Below, in pieces: positions 4,226 through 5,289 of a stretch of 5,289 nucleotides of DNA; the first letter of the stretch is position 1, and each line of letters begins with the position of its first letter. The notes beneath the pieces are model-generated. The model saw nothing but the letters and a program-made list of their open reading frames with translations. It was not told where the DNA came from and searched no databases. This stretch comes from an uncultured Streptococcus sp. (lineage in GTDB: Bacteria; Bacillota; Bacilli; Lactobacillales; Aerococcaceae). Both the position numbers and the translations under genes were made by a program. The DNA lies in assembly GCA_916049935.1 (NCBI GenBank), contig CAJZJI010000076.1, positions 1 through 5,289 of the forward strand, given 5' to 3'.

Positions 4226-5289
4226 GCTGAAGTCTCTTGTTTCAAATTGCCCTTCGCGTTCAAACCACTCTGCCACCGTTAACAGCAACGCCTCTTGTCC
4301 ACGCGCTGCCATCAACTGTACGCCGATTGGGAGGCCTTTTTCGGTTAAATGCACAGGCAAGCTAATCGCTGGTGCGCCTGTAATATTGGATAATTGCGTA
4401 AACGGTGTGAGCGCCAATGTTCGGTCAAACATGCGCCAAATCACGCTTTGTTGTTCCGGCACACTCAGTTCGTCCATATGATTCAATGCGTGGCGCACCG
4501 ATTCTTCCATCGGGAATTGCGTATGAAGCGGAGCCACATCGCTCACACTCGGCGTTACAATCAAATCGTACTGCTCATGCACTTTTTCCATCGCATGCGC
4601 ATACGTGTCCCATTTCGACAGAGCCGCACTATAATCTTTGGCTAAAATGCGTTCCCCTGACTGGTAAATCCCCCAAGTCATGAGTTCCATATCGTCTTTC
4701 GTGAACTTACGGCCAAAGCTTGCCTCCATGCCTTGGAACATCGCCGCCGTCTCCACACTATTCATCACATAATAGTTCTTCATCACTTCTACGCCATCAA
4801 CTGGCCAGCCTATCGGTTCGACCACGCAGCCCAGTCCCTCTAGGAAATTCACGGCCTTACGAAGCGTCTCCTTGGCTTCCGGAGCGACAAAGCTTTCAAT
4901 AGGAGATTTCTCAATCACGCCCACTCGAAGCGGACGGATTGGAAGAGTATCCCAGTCTTTAATCAGCGGTGTTAAAAACGGACTATCCTTTTGCTCGACT
5001 TGCATCCATTTCAACAACTCGCGAGTATCACGGACCGTCTTCGTCATCGCAAAATTCACCGAAGCCCCTTGCCAGCCACGATAGCTACCAGGGCCAACAG
5101 GAATGCGCCCACGACTCGGCTTCAACCCGATTAAGCCCGTAAAGCTCGCTGGAATTCGAATCGAACCACCGCCGTCACTCGCCCCTGCAATCGGAACGAT
5201 GCCACCAGCTACCGCAGCCGCTGCACCACCGCTAGATCCACCGGCATTGCGATTGACGTCATACGGATTATTCGCAGGGCCCCAGAGTT
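4223..5289 (-). CDS. Amidase signature family hydrolase, 5' end beyond the window
   Basis: The reading frame is open from the window edge (first full codon at 5287) to TAG at 4223-4225, giving 354 C-terminal residues of a protein that is usually about 450-500 residues. The signature region is complete on its C-terminal side. NAGGSSGGAAAAVAGG supplies the cis-serine (codon 5234-5236), and ASDGGGSIRIPAS supplies the nucleophilic serine (codon 5162-5164), 24 residues later as in characterised members. The catalytic lysine must lie in the missing N-terminus. The family hydrolyses amide bonds with a Ser-cisSer-Lys triad. The DGGGSIRIPAS form and the later RGWQGASVNF segment suggest the group often annotated as 6-aminohexanoate-cyclic-dimer hydrolase-like, but the natural substrate is unknown. 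A TTG at 5125 is not the true start, because the motifs lie upstream of it. Confidence 0.93.
   Translation of the reverse strand, partial: LWGPANNPYDVNRNAGGSSGGAAAAVAGGIVPIAGASDGGGSIRIPASFTGLIGLKPSRGRIPVGPGSYRGWQGASVNFAMTKTVRDTRELLKWMQVEQKDSPFLTPLIKDWDTLPIRPLRVGVIEKSPIESFVAPEAKETLRKAVNFLEGLGCVVEPIGWPVDGVEVMKNYYVMNSVETAAMFQGMEASFGRKFTKDDMELMTWGIYQSGERILAKDYSAALSKWDTYAHAMEKVHEQYDLIVTPSVSDVAPLHTQFPMEESVRHALNHMDELSVPEQQSVIWRMFDRTLALTPFTQLSNITGAPAISLPVHLTEKGLPIGVQLMAARGQEALLLTVAEWFEREGQFETRDFS

Noticed and set aside
3082..5084. Several plus- and minus-strand frames of 60-148 codons overlapping the oxidoreductase and amidase
   Set aside because: All are shadows of the two strongly supported minus-strand genes; they are rich in Arg, Ser, Pro and His as expected for antisense reading and lack ribosome binding sites.
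4223..5125. Amidase starting at TTG 5125
   Set aside because: The frame stays open to the window edge, and the signature motifs with both catalytic serines lie upstream of 5125, so this is an internal codon.
1..5289. CRISPR array, rRNA, or known riboswitch
   Set aside because: No regularly spaced repeats, rRNA-like conserved blocks or recognisable aptamer cores were seen on either strand.

Overview
The window looks like chromosomal DNA of a low-GC Gram-positive bacterium (Bacillota). The signs are strong AGGAGG-type ribosome binding sites, compact hairpin-plus-T terminators, an AT-rich array of small membrane proteins, and a Bacillota-type MscL. Lactobacillales is plausible, but the sequence alone does not settle genus or family.

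Layout. The plus-strand half (about 67-2130) carries five consecutive small genes, each encoding a 112-117 residue hydrophobic protein with four predicted membrane segments. I read them as one divergent paralogous family with two subgroups: genes 1-2 (PGN and NHEA motifs) and genes 3-5 (GLK/GLR, CxIG, DK and IR motifs). Genes 1-3 look like one operon ending at a strong terminator (1159-1205). Genes 4 and 5 are each a self-contained promoter-leader-gene-terminator cassette, repeated with a period of about 500 bp. The minus-strand half carries, in transcription order, a partial amidase-signature hydrolase (4223 to the window edge), a FAD-dependent DAO-family oxidoreductase overlapping its translation signals, and mscL with its own promoter and terminator.

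The two halves converge on about 500 bp without a gene (2131-2615). Most of it is a large degenerate palindrome centred near 2368. Its left arm is an inverted, decayed copy of the sequence downstream of mscL, including a fossil of the mscL terminator and of the last few mscL codons.

How the genes work together. The amidase and oxidoreductase are probably co-translated and may act in sequence on an amide or amino-acid type substrate, which cannot be named from sequence. MscL is an independent osmotic safety valve. The five-gene array has no recognised function. Tandem, diversifying small membrane proteins resemble immunity-gene arrays that accompany secreted toxins or bacteriocins, but no toxin gene is visible here, so this remains a hypothesis. 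The array is visibly more AT-rich than the amidase and oxidoreductase genes, which fits an accessory origin.
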